A stretch of DNA of 64,000 bases, taken from the NCBI RefSeq assembly GCF_902459655.1, contig NZ_CABPSB010000015.1, positions 1 through 64,000 of the forward strand, read 5' to 3'. Numbering within the stretch: the first letter of the stretch is position 1; the number at the start of each line of letters is the position of its first letter. This document shows positions 27,766-39,014 of this stretch, piece by piece. Source of the stretch: Pandoraea anhela (GTDB lineage Bacteria; Pseudomonadota; Gammaproteobacteria; Burkholderiales; Burkholderiaceae). The notes below the pieces were generated by a model, which did no database searches, was not told the DNA's origin, and worked only from the letters and a program-made list of their open reading frames with translations. A program made the position numbers and the translations under genes.

Positions 27766-28388
27766 CTCAAACCCGGCAGCAGTATTTTCAAACCATCGAT
27801 AATGAATTCCACGGCCAGCGCCGAGAGGATCAACCCCATCAGACGCGTGCCGATGTTGATGCCCGTGCGCCCCAGCCAGCCTTCGATCCGGCCTGCGCTG
27901 CGCAGCGCCATCCAGCACACCGCCCCGACCCCCACGCCGATCGCCATGAGCGACAGAATCTGAGCCCAGCCGTGCGCGCGTCCCGAGTAGATGATCACGG
28001 TGCTGATCGTGCCCGGCCCGGTCAGCAGCGGAATCGCGAGCGGCACCACGGCGATGTTCGGCCGCTCCTCCGCTTCGTGACGCTCTTCAGCCGTCGCCCG
28101 CGTGTTGCCCGTCTGCGCGTTGATCATGTTCACTGCCATGAGCAGCATGATCACTCCGCCGCCGACTTCCAGCGACGCGATCGAGATACCGAAGAAGCGG
28201 ATGATCGCCTCGCCGAACAGCCCGGAGCCCGCCACCACCAGCGCCACGGCAATCGCCGCGACGTTGATCGTATGGCGCTTCTCAGCACGCGTCTGCGTGG
28301 ACGTCAGGCTGATGAACAGCGGGATCGCCCCGAGCGGGTTGATCAGTGCCAGCAGCGAGATGAAGAACTTGAAGGCGTCGAGCGTCAT
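27762..28388 (-). CDS. MarC-family integral membrane protein
   Basis: A 208-residue protein with six predicted helices and the family patterns [18 protein letters not shown] and [15 protein letters not shown]. Function unknown; the old link with multiple antibiotic resistance was not upheld. It sits inside the his cluster between hisB and hisH with an ATGA overlap, so it is co-translated with hisH. Confidence 0.92.
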   Translation of the reverse strand: MTLDAFKFFISLLALINPLGAIPLFISLTSTQTRAEKRHTINVAAIAVALVVAGSGLFGEAIIRFFGISIASLEVGGGVIMLLMAVNMINAQTGNTRATAEERHEAEERPNIAVVPLAIPLLTGPGTISTVIIYSGRAHGWAQILSLMAIGVGVGAVCWMALRSAGRIEGWLGRTGINIGTRLMGLILSALAVEFIIDGLKILLPGLR

Positions 28389-28538
28389 AAGGAACCACCG
28401 GACGAGCCGGAGTGCAGGGAGGCACGAGCGCCGGCGTCCGGCCGGTCATGAATCTTCGCAGGGGCGCCGGGCTTGCGTCCGGCGGGCTATCCGGCGGATC
28501 TCGCCGGTCACGCTGACATCACAGACCTTTCAGGAACC

Positions 28539-29126
28539 TCAGAGGCTACCCTTCGTGGACGGCACGACACCCGCCGCACGCGAATCGATCTCGACCGCCA
28601 TGCGCAGCGCACGGCCGAACGCCTTGAACACCGTTTCGCACTGGTGATGGGCGTTGATGCCGCGCAGGTTGTCGATATGCAGCGTGACGCCCGCGTGATT
28701 CACGAAACCGCGGAAAAATTCGATGAGCAGGTCGACGTCGAAATGGCCCACGCGAGCGCGCGTGAAAGGCACATGGAATTCGAGGCCCGGACGACCCGAG
28801 AAGTCGATCACCACACGCGAGAGTGCTTCGTCGAGCGGCACGTAGCTGTGGCCGTAGCGCACGATGCCCTTCTTGTCGCCGATGGCCTTGGCGACCGCCA
28901 TACCCAGCGTGATACCGACGTCTTCCACCGTATGGTGATCGTCGATGTAGGTATCGCCCTTGGCTTCGATATCCATATCGATGAGGCCGTGGCGCGCGAT
29001 CTGGTCGAGCATGTGGTCCAGAAACGGCACGCCGGTATCGAGGGTCTTACGGCCGGTGCCGTCCAGGTCGATCTTGACGCGTATTTGCGTTTCGCTGGTA
29101 TCGCGAACGACTTCCGCAATGCGCAT
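28539..29126 (-). CDS. hisB: Imidazoleglycerol-phosphate dehydratase
   Basis: A 195-residue monofunctional IGPD for histidine synthesis, with [29 protein letters not shown] and the C-terminal [19 protein letters not shown] providing the Mn-binding histidines. It lacks the histidinol-phosphatase domain of the enterobacterial fusion. Between hisC and marC. Confidence 0.97.
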   Translation of the reverse strand: MRIAEVVRDTSETQIRVKIDLDGTGRKTLDTGVPFLDHMLDQIARHGLIDMDIEAKGDTYIDDHHTVEDVGITLGMAVAKAIGDKKGIVRYGHSYVPLDEALSRVVIDFSGRPGLEFHVPFTRARVGHFDVDLLIEFFRGFVNHAGVTLHIDNLRGINAHHQCETVFKAFGRALRMAVEIDSRAAGVVPSTKGSL

Positions 29127-29153
29127 GATGATGAGTTCTCGTCGTATAGCTTG

Positions 29154-30218
29154 TTAGAGCGATGCGGCCAGGGCCTTGACCATTGCCGCATTCTCCGTGG
29201 GGGTGCCGACCGTCAATCTGAGGCAATTGGCCAGCAATACGTGCATTTTACCCACGTTTTTGATCAACACCTTGTGTGCGAGCAGGCCGGCGTGGGTTTT
29301 GTCGGCATCCGGCACCCGAACCAGCAGGAAATTGGCGTCGCTCGGGAACACCGTCACCCCGGGAAGCGCCGCCACGGCGGCCGCCAGCCGCGCCCGCTCG
29401 GCACGCAATTCGCCCGCCTGCGCGTCGAGCACGTCGAGGTGATCGAGCATGAATTCGGCGCAAGCCTGCGTCAACACGTTCACGTTGTAAGGGGCACGCA
29501 CCTTGTCGAGCTGGTCCAGCCACTCGGCGCTGCCCGCCACGTACCCAAGGCGAATGCCCGCCAGCCCGAGCTTCGAGACGGTGCGCATCACCAGCAGGTT
29601 CGCAAATGCCGTCACGCGCGGCATCCAGGTCTTGCCGGCGAACGGCTGGTAAGCCTCGTCGATCACGACCAGCCCGTTGCCGGCCGCGCGCACCAGCGTC
29701 TCGATGTCCTCGTCCGCGAACAGGTTGCCGGTCGGGTTGTTCGGATACGCCAGATACAGCACCGCGCCCGGATGCGCGGCAATCGCGTTCAGCATGGCCG
29801 GCATATCGAGCGAGAAATCCGGCCGCAGCGGCACGCCCACGAACGCGATGCCCGCGAAGCGCGACGACATCTCATACATCACGAAACCCGGCGTCGGCGC
29901 AATGACTGCCGCCCCCGGGCGAGCCGTCGCCGTCGCGATCATGCTGATGATTTCGTCCGAGCCGTTGCCCAGCAGCAGATTCGCGCCCGCCGGCACGCGC
30001 ATCGTGCGCGCGAGCTTCTCCAGCAAGGCCTGCGGACGCGGCGCCGGGTAGCGGTTTAGCGCCACGTCGGCCAGCCGCTGCCCCAGCGCGGTGCGCAGCG
30101 CGTCCGGCAGCCCGTAGGGGTTCTCCATCGCGTCGAGCTTGAGGAAGCCGCTGGCATCGGGCACGGCATACGTACTCATGGCGAGCACATCGGAGCGAAT
30201 CACTTGGCTGACGGACAT
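29154..30218 (-). CDS. hisC: Histidinol-phosphate aminotransferase
   Basis: A 354-residue PLP enzyme (fold type I) with [38 protein letters not shown] and the PLP lysine in [15 protein letters not shown] near residue 218. It converts imidazole-acetol phosphate to histidinol phosphate. 27 bases before hisB. Confidence 0.96.
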   Translation of the reverse strand: MSVSQVIRSDVLAMSTYAVPDASGFLKLDAMENPYGLPDALRTALGQRLADVALNRYPAPRPQALLEKLARTMRVPAGANLLLGNGSDEIISMIATATARPGAAVIAPTPGFVMYEMSSRFAGIAFVGVPLRPDFSLDMPAMLNAIAAHPGAVLYLAYPNNPTGNLFADEDIETLVRAAGNGLVVIDEAYQPFAGKTWMPRVTAFANLLVMRTVSKLGLAGIRLGYVAGSAEWLDQLDKVRAPYNVNVLTQACAEFMLDHLDVLDAQAGELRAERARLAAAVAALPGVTVFPSDANFLLVRVPDADKTHAGLLAHKVLIKNVGKMHVLLANCLRLTVGTPTENAAMVKALAASL

Positions 30219-30288
30219 GGGAATGGATTTGAGGGAGCGGGTTGGCTAAGGTTGGCGTGGGGTGGCGCGGGTGGGCTGAAAATGGGCG

Positions 30289-30855
30289 TCAGTTGAAAGC
30301 GAACGTCAGCAAACCGGCGTCGGCGCCATCGATCTTGACGGAGCAACGACGGCCGGTCTCGACACTACCCAGCGCATCGGTAATGCGCTGTACGCGCACG
30401 CCCGTCTGCCAGGACAGCGCCTGCGCCACGGCCGGGCTCACCCGGGCCGGCGACGCCTCGGCTTCACAGCGCATGGCGACGAGCCGGTTGCCCACGCGGC
30501 CGAACACGCCGTGCGCGACTTCGTCGTCGGTGCCGCGCAACGCGGTCTTGCCGTTCAGGCGCAGCACGTAGACGTCGTTGTCGAACGCCTGACGTCGCAC
30601 ACACACCGTCATCTTCTGGACGGACGCGCCTTCGAACGTGGCGTGCTGACAATAGCTGCCGGCGGCGTGCGCGGCTGTGCCGGCCGTCAGCCCGAGACCG
30701 AACCACACGACGGCAAGCCCGCCGGCACGCAGCCCGGCCCGTACAAGGCGGGCGGGCAGCGATGACAGGAAAAGAGAGGCATTTGCGCAGGTCCGACGCC
30801 GGGCCGTGGCCGGCGTCGTCTGACAATACGCGGGCCGCAGGGCGTCGTCGCGCAT
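30289..30855 (-). CDS. Uncharacterised exported protein between hisD and hisC
   Basis: A 188-residue protein of unknown family. A basic N-terminal stretch of about 35 residues precedes a hydrophobic segment (GLAVVWFGLGLTAGTAAHA) that looks like a signal peptide, so the true start may lie further in. The mature part (about 125 residues) has four cysteines (SYCQHAT, MTVCVRR, AMRCEAE, GRRCSVK), possibly two disulfides. The ATG at 30855 lies one base after the hisD stop. It is an unusual insertion in a his operon; I do not recognise a function. Confidence 0.65.
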   Translation of the reverse strand: MRDDALRPAYCQTTPATARRRTCANASLFLSSLPARLVRAGLRAGGLAVVWFGLGLTAGTAAHAAGSYCQHATFEGASVQKMTVCVRRQAFDNDVYVLRLNGKTALRGTDDEVAHGVFGRVGNRLVAMRCEAEASPARVSPAVAQALSWQTGVRVQRITDALGSVETGRRCSVKIDGADAGLLTFAFN

Positions 30856-30856
30856 G

Positions 30857-32179
30857 TCAGGACTCGTGATGCAGACGGTATTCGGCGCTGCGCGCGTGCG
30901 CTTGCAGGCCTTCGCCGTACGCCAGTTCGGCCGCGATCTCGCCGAGCATACGGGCACCGCCCTCGCTCACCTCGATGAGGCTGGAACGCTTGATGAAGTC
31001 GTACACGCCCAGCGGCGACGAGAAGCGCGCGGTGCGCGACGTCGGCAGCACGTGGTTCGGGCCGGCGCAGTAGTCGCCCAGGCTTTCGCTCGTGAACTTG
31101 CCGAGGAAGATCGCCCCGGCGTGGCGGATCTTGTCGCCCCACTGCTGCGGCGTCTCGGCGGAGATTTCGAGGTGCTCGGGCGCGATCACGTTCGCGATCT
31201 CGCAGGCTTCCGCCATATCGCGCACCTTGATCAACGCGCCGCGACCCTGCAACGACGCGGCGATCACTTCACGACGCGGCATGTCGTCGATCTGACGCTC
31301 CAGCGAAGCGTACACGCGAGCGATGTACTCGGCGTCCGGGCACAGCAGAATCGATTGTGCGAGTTCGTCGTGTTCGGCTTGCGAGAACAGGTCCATCGCG
31401 ACCCAGTCGGGGTCGGTCGAGCCGTCGCAGATCACGAGAATTTCCGACGGACCGGCGATCATGTCAATGCCGACAGTGCCGAACACGCGACGCTTGGCCG
31501 CCGCCACGAACGCATTGCCCGGCCCGACGATCTTGTCGACGGCAGGCACCGTCTCGGTGCCATAAGCCAGTGCGCCGACCGCCTGCGCGCCACCGATGGT
31601 GAACACACGGTCCACCCCGGCAATGTGCGCGGCGGCGAGCACCAGCGGGTTCTGCACGCCGTCCGGCGTGGGCACGACCATGACGATTTCCTTGACGCCG
31701 GCCACACGCGCCGGAATCGCGTTCATCAGCACGGACGACGGATACGCCGCCTTGCCGCCCGGCACGTAAATGCCCACGCGATCGAGCGGCGTGACTTTCT
31801 GGCCGAGTACCGTGCCGTCCGACTCGGTGTACTGCCAGCTATGGCTGCCGCATTCGATGCGCTGCTTCTCGTGATAGGCTCGCACGCGGGCAGCGGCGGC
31901 TTCGAGTGCCGCACGACGCTTCGGCTCGAGGCTTTCGAGCGCAGCGGCCAGCACGTCGGCGGGCAACTCCAGCGCGCCCATCTCCGCCGCGCTCAGGCGG
32001 TCGAACTTGTTGGTGTATTCGATGACGGCCGCGTCACCGCGGGTCTTCACATCGGCGAGGATTTCAGCGGCCGCACGGTCGATGGCGGCGTCTTCGCTCG
32101 CCTCGAACGCGAGCACATCGCGCAACTGCGTCGCGAAGACTTCTGCGGTCGAATCGAGTTTGCGAATGTCGAGTTTCAT
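30857..32179 (-). CDS. hisD: Histidinol dehydrogenase
   Basis: A 440-residue zinc- and NAD-dependent enzyme doing the last two steps of histidine synthesis. Signatures include [44 protein letters not shown], and the [14 protein letters not shown] active-site region. Overlaps the hisG stop by four bases. Confidence 0.97.
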   Translation of the reverse strand: MKLDIRKLDSTAEVFATQLRDVLAFEASEDAAIDRAAAEILADVKTRGDAAVIEYTNKFDRLSAAEMGALELPADVLAAALESLEPKRRAALEAAAARVRAYHEKQRIECGSHSWQYTESDGTVLGQKVTPLDRVGIYVPGGKAAYPSSVLMNAIPARVAGVKEIVMVVPTPDGVQNPLVLAAAHIAGVDRVFTIGGAQAVGALAYGTETVPAVDKIVGPGNAFVAAAKRRVFGTVGIDMIAGPSEILVICDGSTDPDWVAMDLFSQAEHDELAQSILLCPDAEYIARVYASLERQIDDMPRREVIAASLQGRGALIKVRDMAEACEIANVIAPEHLEISAETPQQWGDKIRHAGAIFLGKFTSESLGDYCAGPNHVLPTSRTARFSSPLGVYDFIKRSSLIEVSEGGARMLGEIAAELAYGEGLQAHARSAEYRLHHES

Positions 32180-32865
32180 GCTGTTTGCCGGGATGCCTGC
32201 TCGAAGGCATCCAGAATAGGCTGCAACGACTCGCGTTTCAACTTGAGCGCAGCCTGGTTGATCACGAGGCGGGACGAGATATCCATGATCTCCTCCACTT
32301 CCACCAGATTGTTGGCCCGCAGCGTGCCGCCGGTGCTCACCAGATCGACGATCGCGTCGGCCAGACCCACGAGCGGGCCCAGCTCCATCGAGCCGTACAG
32401 CTTGATCAGGTCGACGTGCACGCCCTTGGCCGCGAAGTGCTCACGCGCCACGTGCACATACTTGGTCGCCACCCGCAGGCGCGCCCCCTGACGTACCGCG
32501 TTCGCATAGTCGAAGCCGTTCGGTACAGCGACAGACATGCGGCAACGGGCAATGTTCAAATCGATCGGCTGATACAGGCCACCGCCGCCGTGCTCGATGA
32601 GTACGTCCTTACCGGCCACGCCGAAATCGGCGGCGCCGTACTGCACGTACGTCGGCACGTCCGTCGCCCGCACGATGATCACGCGCAGATTCGGATCGGT
32701 CGTCGGCAAAATCAGCTTGCGCGAGGTCTCCGGGTCTTCCGTGACTTCGATGCCGGCGGCGGCCAGCAACGGCAGCGTCTCCGTAAAGATACGCCCTTTC
32801 GAGAGCGCCAGCGTCAACGGCTGGGCTAGCGGCTTGGCCGACGTAGCCGACTTGGCGGAACTCAT
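32176..32865 (-). CDS. hisG: ATP phosphoribosyltransferase, short form
   Basis: A 229-residue catalytic subunit of the first histidine-pathway enzyme, with [20 protein letters not shown] and the PRPP loop [14 protein letters not shown]. It lacks the C-terminal ACT-like domain of the long form, so it should need HisZ, which is not in this window. The long open frame upstream is an artefact; MSSAKSAT at 32865 overlaps the murA stop as ATGA. Confidence 0.96.
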   Translation of the reverse strand: MSSAKSATSAKPLAQPLTLALSKGRIFTETLPLLAAAGIEVTEDPETSRKLILPTTDPNLRVIIVRATDVPTYVQYGAADFGVAGKDVLIEHGGGGLYQPIDLNIARCRMSVAVPNGFDYANAVRQGARLRVATKYVHVAREHFAAKGVHVDLIKLYGSMELGPLVGLADAIVDLVSTGGTLRANNLVEVEEIMDISSRLVINQAALKLKRESLQPILDAFEQASRQTA

Positions 32866-34202
32866 GCAATCTCTCCCTGGCGCGCTTCGACACGCCGGAT
32901 TCGCGCGCCCACGGCGCACAACTTGGCCTCGATACGATGATAGCCGCGATCGAGGTGATGAATACGGTCCACGAGGGTGCGGCCATCGGCCGTCAGCCCC
33001 GCGACGATCAGACTGGCGGACGCGCGCAGGTCGGTGGCCATCACGTGCGCGCCGGACAGGCGATCCACGCCCGAAATGCGCGCCGTGTTGCCCTCGATGC
33101 CGATATTCGCGCCCAGACGGGTCAATTCCTGCACATGCATGAAGCGATTCTCGAAGATCGTCTCGACGACCTGCGAGGCGCCTTCCGCAATGCAGTTCAG
33201 CGCCATGAACTGCGCCTGCATATCGGTCGGGAACGCCGGATACTCCGACGTGCGGAAGCTCACGGCACGGGCGCGGCGATCCATCTGCACGCGCAGCCAG
33301 TCCGCACCGCCGGTCACGTTCGCGCCGGTTTCGCGCAGCTTCTCGATGACGGCGTCGAGCGTCCCCGGTACCACCCGGCGCAGCGTGATGTCGCCACGCG
33401 TGGCGACCGCCGCACACAGGAACGTGCCCGCCTCGATGCGATCGGGCACGACATCATGCGTTGCACCATGCAAGCGGGTCACGCCGGTCACGACCAGACG
33501 GTCGGTTCCGATGCCTTCGATCTTCGCGCCCATCTTCACCAGCAGATTGGCCAGATCGGTCACTTCCGGCTCACGTGCGGCGTTGGCCAGCACGGTCACG
33601 CCGTCGGCGAGCGTGGCGGCCATGAGCAGGTTTTCCGTGCCCGTGACGGTGATCATGTCGGTCACGAGCGTCTCGCCATGCAGGCGCGACACGCGCGCGA
33701 CGATATCGCCGTGCGTGAGCGTGATTTCCGCGCCCATCTTCTGCAAACCCTTGATGTGCTGGTCGACGGGACGCGCGCCGATGGCGCAACCGCCCGGCAG
33801 CGACACGCGCGCCTCACCGCATCGGGCCAGCAGCGGGCCGAGCACCAGAATCGAGGCGCGCATGGTCTTGACCAGCTCGTAAGGGGCAGCCGGCTCGGTG
33901 ATCTGCGAGGCATCGAGCGTCACCGACTCGCCGTGGCGCTCGACCTTCACGCCCATACGGGCGAGCAGCGTCAGCATGGTGCGCACGTCGTGCAGATCCG
34001 GGACGTTGCCCAGCACCAGCGGCTCGGCCGTCAGCAGGCTCGCGCACAGGATCGGCAATGCCGCGTTCTTGGCGCCCGAGACGGCAATCTCTCCTGCCAG
34101 CCGCTCGCCGCCTTCGATTTCCAGGTGGTCCGCGGCCACGCGCTCGCCGGCGGCAGCCTCGCCGTTGCCGGCAACGCCAGCGCTTTCTTGCGTAATCCTC
34201 AT
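32862..34202 (-). CDS. murA: UDP-N-acetylglucosamine 1-carboxyvinyltransferase
   Basis: A 446-residue enzyme for the first committed peptidoglycan step. [13 protein letters not shown] near residue 140 holds the catalytic Cys, target of fosfomycin; [15 protein letters not shown] near 44 is the substrate loop. It has an N-terminal extension of about 25 residues. ATG at 34202 overlaps the bolA stop by four bases. Heads the his genes in the usual beta-proteobacterial order. Confidence 0.96.
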   Translation of the reverse strand: MRITQESAGVAGNGEAAAGERVAADHLEIEGGERLAGEIAVSGAKNAALPILCASLLTAEPLVLGNVPDLHDVRTMLTLLARMGVKVERHGESVTLDASQITEPAAPYELVKTMRASILVLGPLLARCGEARVSLPGGCAIGARPVDQHIKGLQKMGAEITLTHGDIVARVSRLHGETLVTDMITVTGTENLLMAATLADGVTVLANAAREPEVTDLANLLVKMGAKIEGIGTDRLVVTGVTRLHGATHDVVPDRIEAGTFLCAAVATRGDITLRRVVPGTLDAVIEKLRETGANVTGGADWLRVQMDRRARAVSFRTSEYPAFPTDMQAQFMALNCIAEGASQVVETIFENRFMHVQELTRLGANIGIEGNTARISGVDRLSGAHVMATDLRASASLIVAGLTADGRTLVDRIHHLDRGYHRIEAKLCAVGARIRRVEARQGEIA

Positions 34203-34438
34203 TGCGCCTGATACTCCGCCGGCGTCAGCGTCTTCATCGAGAGCGCGTGAATTTCGGCCTTCATGCGGTCGCCCAGCGCGCCGTACACGAGTTGGTGACG
34301 CGCGATGAGGCGCTTGCCTTCGAATTGCGCGCTCACGATGGTCGCGAAGAAGTGCTGACCGTCGCCTTCGACGGCCACATGTTCGCAAGCCAGACCGGCT
34401 TCGATGTACTGTTTGATTTGTTCGGGGGTAGGCAGCAT
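34199..34438 (-). CDS. BolA-family protein (IbaG-like)
   Basis: A 79-residue BolA fold protein, with the [20 protein letters not shown] strand-turn region and an invariant His in [10 protein letters not shown]. Such small BolA proteins pair with monothiol glutaredoxins in iron-sulfur handling or acid stress. Placed directly before murA, as for ibaG in E. coli. Confidence 0.92.
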   Translation of the reverse strand: MLPTPEQIKQYIEAGLACEHVAVEGDGQHFFATIVSAQFEGKRLIARHQLVYGALGDRMKAEIHALSMKTLTPAEYQAQ

Positions 34439-34456
34439 GGCTGATCCTGGAGAAGT

Positions 34457-35208
34457 TCAGTGACGCAGTTTGTAGCCACGGCGCAGCAGATTCAGCGCCA
34501 CGGCAGCGAGTATCAGGAAGGTCGCGCCGACAACGGTGAGACTGGTCGTCGGGGCCACGTCGGACACGCCGAAGAAGCCGTAGCGAAACCCGTCGATCAT
34601 GTAAAAGAACGGGTTGAAATGCGAGACAGCCTGCCACAACGGCGGCAGCGATTGAATCGAGTAAAACACGCCCGCAAGGAACGTCGCCGGCATGATCAGG
34701 AAGTTCTGGAACGCCGCGAGCTGATCGAATTTCTCGGCCCAGATGCCCGCGATCAGTCCGAGCGTGCCGAGAATGGCGGCGCCCAGGAAGGCGAAGCCAA
34801 TGATCCACAGCGGCGCGGCGAACGTCAGATGCGTGAACGAAACCGTCACCACGAACACGCCAAGCCCCACGGCCAGCCCACGCACGACGGCCGCGAGCAC
34901 ATACGCGCCGAACATCTCCCAATGCGAGAGCGGGGGCAGCAGCACGAATACCAGGTTGCCCGTGATCTTCGACTGAATCAGCGACGACGAGCTGTTGGCG
35001 AACGCGTTCTGCAACACGCTCATCATCACCAGCCCGGGCACGAGGAAGGACGTGTAACTGATCTGGTCGTAGACCTTCACGCGATCTTCGAGCACGTGGC
35101 CGAAGATCATCAGATAAAGCAGCGCGGTGAGCACCGGCGCGGCCACGGTCTGGAAACTGACCTTCCAGAAGCGCAGCACTTCCTTATAGAACAACGTGCG
35201 GAAGCCGA

Positions 35209-35212
<4 letters not shown>
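34457..35212 (-). CDS. ABC-2 type transporter permease (YadH-like)
   Basis: A 251-residue membrane protein with six helices and the ABC-2 pattern ([37 protein letters not shown]). With the ATPase directly upstream it forms an exporter; the substrate is unknown. Start [11 protein letters not shown] overlaps the ATPase stop by four bases. Confidence 0.93.
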
Positions 35213-36135
<923 letters not shown>

Positions 36136-36377
36136 GGACTGCACGCACCCGTCTTGCCGGGTACGCCATTATTGTTTTCGGGATCGCGTTAGCCGCCATG
36201 ATGGCAGCGTCGAAGCCCGGAAGGGGGTCACTGCCCAAAAGTCGGCAGAAAACCCCTGATTATAAAGGAAGCCGGTGGTGGCCGTGCTCGCGCGCGCCTA
36301 CGGCGCCCGAACGGCCCGGTAACTTGGGTAACGCACCAGCCGCCCCCGAGAAACAGTCCGCCGTGCGCTCGGTCATA

Positions 36378-36409
36378 AAAAAAGCGCCGTTGCGAGACGG
36401 CGCTTCTTC
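36378..36409 (-). terminator. Rho-independent terminator of the mla operon
   Basis: AAGCGCCG and CGGCGCTT form an 8-bp stem with an 8-base loop; on the minus strand it is followed by seven T. It lies 25 bases after the mlaB stop and separates the mla operon from the downstream ABC-murA-his run. Confidence 0.85.
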
Positions 36410-36434
36410 GTCGGGCGACATGCGGCCAGACGAA

Positions 36435-36692
36435 TCAGCTCGAGAGCAGATGGTCGACACCGTACACGAGCGCGAGACTGGCCAACCCGGCCGGCAAGTT
36501 AGTGAACGCCAACGTCGCACCACGCCGGCTCGCATGACGACGCAACGCCAGCAGCACTGCGAGCGCCGACGAGTCGAAGTGCGTCAGCCCGGCGCAGTCG
36601 ACCTGGGTCTCGCCCGCGTCGATGCGATCGATGGCCTGCGCGAGGACCTCGCCGGCGGTGTCGTGAGTCAGGTCGGTCTGCAACGCGAGCAT
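36435..36692 (-). CDS. mlaB: STAS-domain protein MlaB
   Basis: An 85-residue STAS-domain protein with GLTHFDSSALAVLLALRRHA. MlaB binds the MlaF ATPase and is needed for assembly of the MlaFEDB inner-membrane complex. ATG at 36692 follows the mlaC stop by four bases; a GTG start at 36707 overlapping mlaC is possible. Confidence 0.88.
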   Translation of the reverse strand: MLALQTDLTHDTAGEVLAQAIDRIDAGETQVDCAGLTHFDSSALAVLLALRRHASRRGATLAFTNLPAGLASLALVYGVDHLLSS

Positions 36693-36696
36693 GGAC

Positions 36697-37317
36697 TTAC
36701 TTGCCACCTGCGAGTTGTTGATTACGCTCGGTCAGGAACTTGATCAGACCGTCGATACCCGACTGGTTGATCTTTTCGCTGAACTGAGTCTTGTACGTCT
36801 GGATCAGCCAGGCGCCGAGCACGTTCAGGTCGTAGAGCTTCCATTCGCCGGTTTGCGTCTTGTACAAACGGTAATCGAGTTCGATCGGCTGACCGTTGTT
36901 GATGACGCTGGTGTACACCACGGCGTCGGTATCGCCCGGCTGGCCGCGGAACGGCTTGTAGTCGACCTGCTGGTCGCGAATCTGTGCAATGGCGCCGGCG
37001 TAGGTGCGCAGCAGCAGCGACTTGAACTGTGCCGTCAGTTGGTCACGCTGTTGCGGCGTCGCGCTACGCCATGCCGGCCCGGTGGCCAGTTGCGTGGTGC
37101 GCGTGAAGTCCGCGTGCGGCAGAATCTTTTGTTCCACCAGACGCGTGATGCTGTTCAGATCGCCCTTCTGGATGTTCGGATCGCTCTTGGCGGCGGCCAT
37201 CACTTCGGTAACGGTCTGCTTGACGAGCGCGTCGGGGGCTTGAGCCTGTGCCAGCACGGGACCGGCGGCGGCGTACGTCATGAAAGCCATGACGGGAATG
37301 AGCCAGAACTTCTTCAT
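36697..37317 (-). CDS. mlaC: Periplasmic phospholipid-binding protein MlaC
   Basis: A 206-residue exported protein: signal peptide ending near VLAQAQA, then the Tol-Tol_Ttg2 domain with KQTVTEVMAAAKSD and LYDLNVLGAWLIQTYKTQF. It shuttles phospholipids between MlaA at the outer membrane and MlaFEDB. GAGGAAG precedes the ATG at 37317; the frame continues upstream without a better start. Confidence 0.95.
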   Translation of the reverse strand: MKKFWLIPVMAFMTYAAAGPVLAQAQAPDALVKQTVTEVMAAAKSDPNIQKGDLNSITRLVEQKILPHADFTRTTQLATGPAWRSATPQQRDQLTAQFKSLLLRTYAGAIAQIRDQQVDYKPFRGQPGDTDAVVYTSVINNGQPIELDYRLYKTQTGEWKLYDLNVLGAWLIQTYKTQFSEKINQSGIDGLIKFLTERNQQLAGGK

Positions 37318-37488
37318 TGTGGACTTCCTCTTTCGAGTGACGAGTGTTGCGGGTTTGGATACCCGCTTCGCGTCGGGAGTTCTCGGAATGACGGCAGCGT
37401 CGTGTAACAAACTGTTGCCCCGAAATCCGGCGGGGGCTTCTGCCGTCGACGCCCCGGCGAGCGGGACGCCCCGTCGTTCTTTGGCCGA

Positions 37489-38409
37489 TCAGCGACGGAA
37501 CGGCAGACCGCCCGGCACCATCTTGCCCGGCAAGGGTGAGCCTTGCGGCGCTTCCGGTGCTTCCGGCTCCGCCTGCGCACCGGAGGCCGGCGCCGGAGCA
37601 CCAGCGCCCGCAGCCGGCTTGGCAGGCATCGGCTGACCGCTCGTACCGCCGGCCGCAGCGCCCGTGGCACCTGTAGCGGCGGCAGCTCCGTCGTCCTCTT
37701 CGTAGTTCGGCAGCGAGGCGTCGTTCGACGCACCGCCGTTGATCAGGTACTTGCGACGCGCCAGATAGGCGTCGCGCGTGAACGAGTACGGATCGAGCGC
37801 GGCGGCTTCGAGCAGGTTCGACGCATCGAGCAGGTTGGCGCGCGTGTTCACGAGACGAACGCCGTAGAGCGAGTAGCTCACCCAATCCGGTTTGATGTAC
37901 GACGTCGGGTCGATGAACATGTTGCCGGCCATGCCGACGGTGTCGCGCACCGTGCTCGGGCCGAGCAGCGGCAGCACGAGGTACGGACCATCAGGCACGC
38001 CCCATTTGCCCAGCGTCACGCCGAAATCCTGGCTGTGCTTGGGCAGCCCGGCCGGCGTAGCGAAGTCGACCAGACCACCGACGCCGAACACCGTATTGAT
38101 CGTGATACGCATCAGATCCTGAACGGCGGCCGTGACTTCGAGCTGAAGCAGGTTGTTGGCGAAGTTGTAGACGTCGCCCACGTTGGAAAAGAAGTTCGTG
38201 ACCATGTCGCGCGCCGGTTCCGGCACGGCGAAACGGTAGCCCTTCGCGACCGGCACGAGCACCGCTTTGTCGAGCGAGTCGTTGAACTTGTACATCGAAC
38301 GGTTGAAACCTTCGACGGGGTCGGCGGGGTTGGGATTCGTGACAGTGGCGCATCCCGCCAGCGCCAACGCGCCGACCGCCAACACTGCCGAAGTACGGAA
38401 GCTGGTCAT
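37489..38409 (-). CDS. mlaA: Outer-membrane lipoprotein MlaA (VacJ)
   Basis: A 306-residue lipoprotein with lipobox ALAGC (Cys20) and the MlaA domain (about 30-235; DPVEGFNRSMYKFND, YLVLPLLGPSTVRD). It has an extra C-terminal tail of about 70 residues rich in Ala, Gly and Pro. It removes misplaced phospholipids from the outer leaflet. Its place inside the mla operon differs from E. coli, where it is separate. Confidence 0.95.
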   Translation of the reverse strand: MTSFRTSAVLAVGALALAGCATVTNPNPADPVEGFNRSMYKFNDSLDKAVLVPVAKGYRFAVPEPARDMVTNFFSNVGDVYNFANNLLQLEVTAAVQDLMRITINTVFGVGGLVDFATPAGLPKHSQDFGVTLGKWGVPDGPYLVLPLLGPSTVRDTVGMAGNMFIDPTSYIKPDWVSYSLYGVRLVNTRANLLDASNLLEAAALDPYSFTRDAYLARRKYLINGGASNDASLPNYEEDDGAAAATGATGAAAGGTSGQPMPAKPAAGAGAPAPASGAQAEPEAPEAPQGSPLPGKMVPGGLPFRR

Positions 38410-38415
38410 TTTCTC

Positions 38416-38961
38416 TTATTTTCCTTGGGTTGCCGTTGCTGCCCCAGGCGCCGGTGCGGGTGCCGTCGCCGGTGCCGCCGGTGCACCGCCCGACTGGGCG
38501 CCGCCGGCGTCTGCTGCCTTGTTGTACAGGAATTGACCGATCAGGTTTTCGAGCACGATGGCAGACTGCGTGAGCGTGATCGTATCACCGCCCTTGAGCA
38601 TCTGATCGTCCCCCCCGGGTTCGAGCCCGATGTATTGCTCCCCGAGCAGACCCGACGTCAGAATCTTCGCCGACGAGTCCTTCGGGAACTGATATTGCGA
38701 ATCGATGTTGAGCGTGACGTCGGCCAGATAGCGCTTGTCGTCGAACTGAATCGACGCCACGCGGCCCACCACCACGCCCGCGCTCTTGACCGCCGCGCGC
38801 GGTTTCAGGCCGCCGATGTTGTCGAAGCGCACCGTGACCGGATACGTGCTCGAGAACGACAGCGAACTCATGTTGCCGGCTTTGAGCGCGAGGAACAGCA
38901 GCGCTGCGAAACCGATAACCACGAACAGGCCAACCCAGAAGTCGAGGGGGTGTTTTTTCAT
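38416..38961 (-). CDS. mlaD: MCE-domain protein MlaD
   Basis: A 181-residue protein with one N-terminal membrane helix (LDFWVGLFVVIGFAALLFLA), an MCE domain (about 38-118; DNIGGLKPRAAVKSAGVVVG, GLLGEQYIGLEPGG) and an Ala/Pro-rich C-terminal tail. It forms the hexameric lipid-binding ring on MlaE. MKKHPLDF at 38961 was chosen as start. Confidence 0.95.
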   Translation of the reverse strand: MKKHPLDFWVGLFVVIGFAALLFLALKAGNMSSLSFSSTYPVTVRFDNIGGLKPRAAVKSAGVVVGRVASIQFDDKRYLADVTLNIDSQYQFPKDSSAKILTSGLLGEQYIGLEPGGDDQMLKGGDTITLTQSAIVLENLIGQFLYNKAADAGGAQSGGAPAAPATAPAPAPGAATATQGK

Positions 38962-39014
38962 TATGTCAGTGTGCGCAAACTGTCTGTCTATGTCTTGGCA
39001 GGCGAGCCGGCCCG

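Noticed and set aside
32866-33417. An upstream extension of hisG lying over the murA 3' end.
   Set aside because: The HisG family starts at MSSAKSAT, and the ATGA overlap with murA is a normal operon junction.
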